Shown here piece by piece: positions 60,988 through 64,000 of a DNA stretch of 64,000 bases. Origin of the DNA: Lentibacillus sediminis (GTDB lineage Bacteria; Bacillota; Bacilli; Bacillales; Amphibacillaceae); assembly GCF_002763455.1 (NCBI RefSeq), contig NZ_NIXK01000006.1:186001-250000 (forward strand), in the 5' to 3' direction. Made by a program: the position numbers and the translations under genes. The notes below the pieces were generated by a model. The model ran no database searches and was not told where the DNA came from. It was given only the letters and a program-made list of their open reading frames with translations. Position 1 is the first letter of the stretch; the number at the start of each line of letters is the position of its first letter.

Positions 60988-62145
60988 CTACTCTACTGCG
61001 ACGGATTCTGTTTCATCCAGTTCCATACCGTCGCCCCAAATCGTGTCATAAACCAAATTGGCAAGCGTCGCCCGTGTCACAATGCCTGTCAGTTTTTGCC
61101 GCTCATCCACAACAGGCACATAAGTTGCCCCGCGGCGAAGGATTTTATGGACCGTGTCACGCAATAAGCTGTTCTGGAAAACGGAAAAAATCTCGCTTTC
61201 CAACACGTCTTCAACGTCATTGGCTTTTTTATAGTTCAGATTGATGGTCTCAATATCAATAAACCCTTTTAAAACATTATCCGAATCAACAACAAGCAGC
61301 GAATCAACACGCTTGTCCCGCATTGTGGAAATGGCGGATTTTAATGTTGTACCGGTTTTTACTGTGACCGGTGAACTGTTCATAATCTGCCCAACGGTTG
61401 TCACATCCGGACGTCCTTGAATGAGACGGTCTTTTCCAAGGAACTCTTCCACAAATTCGTTCGCAGGATTTCGGAGGATTTCCTCGGGAGTATCCGCCTG
61501 AACAACTTCCCCATCACGCATGATCACCACGCGATCCGCAAGTTTTAGTGCCTCATCCATGTCGTGTGTCACAAAGACAATCGTTTTACCAAGCTCTTTT
61601 TGCAGTTTTTTAAATTCCTCCTGCAGGGAATCTCTCGTAATTGGGTCAAGTGCACCAAATGGCTCGTCCATCAAAATCAATGGCGGATTTGCGGCAAGTG
61701 CTCGCAGTACACCGATACGCTGCTGTTGTCCCCCGCTTAGTTCATGCGGATATTTATCAAGATAGTCTTCAGGCAGGTTAACCAGTTTCAGCAGTTCACG
61801 CGCCCGTTCATTCTTCTTTTCCTTTGACCAGTTCAGCAATGTGCCGACAAGCACGATATTTTCTTTAATCGTCATATGCGGCATTAAGCCAATTTGCTGG
61901 ATAACATAGCCAATCGACCGGCGCAGTTCAACCGGATCCTGTTCCTGAATTTTTTTTCCATTAATGAGAATCGATCCTTCCGTAACGCTAATCAGCCGGT
62001 TGACCATTTTCATTGTTGTCGTCTTACCACACCCGCTTGGTCCGATAAAACAAACAAACTCACCTTTTTCTATTTTTAGATTAAGATTTCTGACGGCAGG
62101 TTTTCCGCCACCATATCGCTTTGTAACATTATTAAATTCTAACAA
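60988..62145 (-). CDS. opuCA: OpuC-type osmoprotectant importer, ATPase (OpuCA)
   Basis: 385 residues from a TTG at 62145 (GGAGG about 9 bases upstream). Walker A GPSGCGKTT is at 35-43, the ABC signature LSGGQQQR near 138, Walker B LILMDEPFGALDP and the H-loop VTHD follow. Two CBS domains occupy the C-terminal third (about 255-375), which in OpuA and OpuC sense ionic strength or cyclic-di-AMP. It is the first gene of the importer operon. Confidence 0.95.
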   Translation of the reverse strand: MLEFNNVTKRYGGGKPAVRNLNLKIEKGEFVCFIGPSGCGKTTTMKMVNRLISVTEGSILINGKKIQEQDPVELRRSIGYVIQQIGLMPHMTIKENIVLVGTLLNWSKEKKNERARELLKLVNLPEDYLDKYPHELSGGQQQRIGVLRALAANPPLILMDEPFGALDPITRDSLQEEFKKLQKELGKTIVFVTHDMDEALKLADRVVIMRDGEVVQADTPEEILRNPANEFVEEFLGKDRLIQGRPDVTTVGQIMNSSPVTVKTGTTLKSAISTMRDKRVDSLLVVDSDNVLKGFIDIETINLNYKKANDVEDVLESEIFSVFQNSLLRDTVHKILRRGATYVPVVDERQKLTGIVTRATLANLVYDTIWGDGMELDETESVAVE

Positions 62146-62192
62146 TGCATAACACCTCCATAATTACTTCACGTGCTAAAAACACCTTTTCA

Positions 62193-62220
62193 AGTATAGG
62201 GGAATGACTGATTGAAGCAA
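62193..62220 (-). promoter_or_regulatory. Probable opuC operon promoter
   Basis: On the minus strand TTGCTT (62215-62220) and TATACT (62193-62198) are separated by 16 bp, about 50 bp before opuCA. An imperfect palindrome ACACTTTTAAAAATGTGT lies about 20 bp further upstream (near 62239-62256) and could bind the GbsR-type regulator. Confidence 0.5.
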
Positions 62221-62370
62221 ACAAGCATTTAAGTCCATACACTTTTAAAAATGTGTGCAATTTAAATTGTATAAAGTTCATAAAGAATTTATCGTAAAAT
62301 ATCTCCCGATTGCGTTAAATTTCAACCCTGTCTGACTCTTGAATTCTGAAATACTGCATGGGCAGATGCC

Positions 62371-62400
62371 AAAAAGACCGGGCAAAAGTACGGCCCGGTC
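62371..62400 (-). terminator. Intrinsic terminator downstream of ackA
   Basis: GACCGGGC and GCCCGGTC pair perfectly around a 9-base loop; on the minus strand TTTTT follows. It lies before the opuC promoter and would stop leftward read-through. Confidence 0.75.
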
Positions 62401-62512
62401 CTGTTCTTTCTATCTTCTTCAGAGAAAATCCGATGATCTGCATTCCTGTCCATGTATACATTTAGAATATTCCGGATATACCTCGAAGAATTCTATAATT
62501 TCTTGAAACACG

Positions 62513-62547
62513 AAAAAACTTGGCCCAGTCAGACAGGCCAAGTTTTT
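62513..62547 (-). terminator. Terminator, near-copy of the usp terminator
   Basis: CTTGGCC and GGCCAAG pair around a 10-base loop, with A and T runs on both sides. Loop and stem are nearly the same as at 55323-55358. Confidence 0.75.
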
Positions 62548-62590
62548 ATATAATTATTGTAAGTTGTCATTTGATATTAAACACACAAAT

Positions 62591-62711
62591 CAGCGGAGGA
62601 AATACCCTGAGACTCCTGCGGGAAGAAAAGCCTCGGTGAGACTACGCAGTGCGTCAGCACAAGGAGGCTCACCAGCTTCCCGCGGAAAGCGAAGGGTATT
62701 TCCGGAGCGGG
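62591..62711. repeat. Palindrome-ended intergenic repeat, short form
   Basis: It begins CAGCGGAGGAAATACCC and its end GGGTATTTCCGGAGCG is inverted, so GGAAATACCC pairs with GGGTATTTCC. Inner sequence contains GGAGGCTCACCAGC, as in the copies at 4394 and 55415. It lies between ackA and its terminators. The remainder of 62146-62727 holds the opuC promoter and two terminators but no gene. Confidence 0.8.
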
Positions 62712-62727
62712 AGGTCGAGCTACATTA

Positions 62728-63912
62728 TTAAAATGACAACCGCACCGTATCCCGGGCAATCATAACCTCTTCATTCGTCGGAATCACAATCACCTTCACC
62801 GGCGAATGCGGGTAGTTAACAAACTGTTCCTTCCCACGCACATTATTCAATGCCGGATCCCAGTAAATTCCCATAAACTCCAGTCCATTTAATACTTTTT
62901 CTCTAATACCCACACTGTTTTCTCCAACACCTGCCGTGAAAATAATCGCATCCACACCAGACATTCTCGCTGAATAGGAGCCGATGTATTTGTGGATCCG
63001 GCCGGCAAAGACATCCAGTGCCAGCTCAGCCCGCTCATTTTCTTCCGCCTGCTCTTCAATATCGCGCAAGTCGCTGGAAAAACCGGACAATGCCAGCATG
63101 CCGCTCTCTTTATTCAGTACCTGGAGCACTTCATCAGCGGTTTTTCCGGTTTTTTCCATAATATATGGAATCAATGCCGGATCAATATTCCCGGAGCGTG
63201 TGCCCATTGTAACTCCGGCAAGCGGCGTGAAGCCCATGGAGGTGTCCAGGGATTTGCCGTCCTTGATCGCAGCAATGCTTGCCCCATTCCCTAAATGACA
63301 GGAAATCAGGCGCAATTTATTCAATGGCACATCCATTAGCTCAGACGCTCTCTCCGATACATATTTATGTGAAGTGCCATGGAAGCCATATTTGCGGATG
63401 CCATATTCCTCATAATACTCATATGGCAGGCTGTACAGATAAGAAGATTCCGGCATTGTCTGATGGAAGGCTGTATCAAACACGGCAACCATTGGCACGT
63501 TCGGCAAAATTTCCTGGAACGCGCGGATGCCGGTCAGGTTCGCCGGGTTATGCAATGGGGCAAGTTCGGATACTTGATCAATTGTCTCGACAACCTCTTC
63601 CGTGATTTTTACTGAATCACTGAAATGCTCCCCGCCATGCACCACGCGATGGCCGACTGCATCAATTTCATCAAAGGAATTGATCACACCGGAAGATTCC
63701 AGTTTGCTCAGCAGGAGTTTTACCGCCTTTTCATGGTCGGCGATATCTTCCACGATTTTATCCTTATCGCCTTCAGTTTCCATTGTAAAGACAGAATCAT
63801 TCAGCCCGATCCGTTCGATCAATCCTTTTGCTGTTACCGTCTCGTCCGGCATCTGAATGAGCTGGAATTTCAGTGAGGAACTCCCAGCATTTATTGCTAA
63901 AATGTTGCGCAT
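62728..63912 (-). CDS. ackA: Acetate kinase
   Basis: 394 residues, standard length. ASKHA kinase features: [15 protein letters not shown] at the start, [10 protein letters not shown], the [11 protein letters not shown] segment, [16 protein letters not shown] and [20 protein letters not shown]. It interconverts acetyl phosphate and ADP with acetate and ATP at the end of overflow metabolism. ATG at 63912 behind AGGGAG. Upstream are the last codons of a probable ytxK, as in B. subtilis. Confidence 0.98.
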   Translation of the reverse strand: MRNILAINAGSSSLKFQLIQMPDETVTAKGLIERIGLNDSVFTMETEGDKDKIVEDIADHEKAVKLLLSKLESSGVINSFDEIDAVGHRVVHGGEHFSDSVKITEEVVETIDQVSELAPLHNPANLTGIRAFQEILPNVPMVAVFDTAFHQTMPESSYLYSLPYEYYEEYGIRKYGFHGTSHKYVSERASELMDVPLNKLRLISCHLGNGASIAAIKDGKSLDTSMGFTPLAGVTMGTRSGNIDPALIPYIMEKTGKTADEVLQVLNKESGMLALSGFSSDLRDIEEQAEENERAELALDVFAGRIHKYIGSYSARMSGVDAIIFTAGVGENSVGIREKVLNGLEFMGIYWDPALNNVRGKEQFVNYPHSPVKVIVIPTNEEVMIARDTVRLSF

Positions 63913-63934
63913 GATGTGTCAACTCCCTAACTTG

Positions 63935-64000
63935 TTAATCATTATGTTTTGCCTTATAATCGGCAAACCAGCTGTTCATCTGTGCCATGATGTCCTGCAT
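63935..64000 (-). CDS. C-terminal end of a probable YtxK-type methyltransferase (cut by window edge)
   Basis: Only 21 C-terminal residues are visible (MQDIMAQMNSWF, then ADYKAKHND, stop at 63935). The 22-bp gap to the ackA start suggests one operon. In B. subtilis the gene before ackA is ytxK, a class I SAM methyltransferase, so the name rests on position alone. Confidence 0.4.
   Translation of the reverse strand: MQDIMAQMNSWFADYKAKHND

Noticed and set aside
62577-62759. 60-codon minus-strand open frame after ackA
   Set aside because: It lies within the intergenic repeat at 62591-62711 and has no support.

Overview
The window looks like chromosomal DNA of a low-GC Gram-positive endospore former of the family Bacillaceae, probably a halophilic or halotolerant genus. 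The reasons are the B. subtilis-like gene content and order (accD-accA, GntR regulator, malic enzyme, dnaE, ytrH-ytrI, nrnA, ytpI, ytoI, and ackA behind a ytxK-like end), the sporulation genes ytrH and ytrI, strong AGGAGG-type ribosome sites with many GTG and TTG starts, and an osmoprotectant uptake and carnitine module. Genus and species cannot be fixed from the sequence alone.

Positions 1-26,300 hold one very large exopolysaccharide (EPS) locus, all on the minus strand and transcribed from about 26,200 down to position 1. Its promoter-proximal part follows the B. subtilis eps plan: EpsA/EpsB chain-length pair, EpsC-like dehydratase, EpsD and EpsF glycosyltransferases, EpsG polymerase, GalE, EpsL phosphoglycosyltransferase, EpsM acetyltransferase, EpsN aminotransferase. 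A SinR-type repressor gene lies inside the cluster. The promoter before epsA has a perfect 16-bp SinR-type palindrome filling its -35/-10 spacer, and a matching palindrome lies before epsC. Distal genes add more glycosyltransferases, a glycerol-3-phosphate cytidylyltransferase plus a CDP-glycerol transferase, an unusual three-domain protein (nucleotidyltransferase-like, NDP-kinase-like, protein-kinase-like), and an ABC flippase cut by the window edge. This suggests a polymer carrying glycerol-phosphate.

Positions 26,372-38,634 are mostly core genes: accA, accD, a FadR-type regulator, malic enzyme, dnaE, ytrH-ytrI, nrnA, ytpI and ytoI. Between them lie several intergenic repeats, including a second 20-bp tandem array related to one inside the EPS locus.

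Positions 38,690-48,185 carry a type IV pilus locus (prepilin, PilX-like protein, PilB, PilT, PilC, major pilin, prepilin peptidase, PilM, PilN, PilO) and a divergent prepilin whose C-terminal half is a 20-residue-periodic beta-solenoid. Positions 48,221-53,272 hold a metallo-hydrolase, an M24 peptidase and a more AT-rich patch of accessory genes (lipoprotein, P-loop kinase, Nudix, GNAT, small membrane protein). Positions 53,330-55,311 carry alanine dehydrogenase, a 53-residue protein and a universal stress protein.

Positions 55,633-62,145 form an osmoprotection block: thioesterase, L-carnitine dehydrogenase and dehydrocarnitine-cleaving enzyme (together a carnitine-to-glycine-betaine route), a GbsR/OpcR-type regulator and a complete OpuC-type ABC importer. 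The window ends with acetate kinase and the last codons of a probable ytxK.
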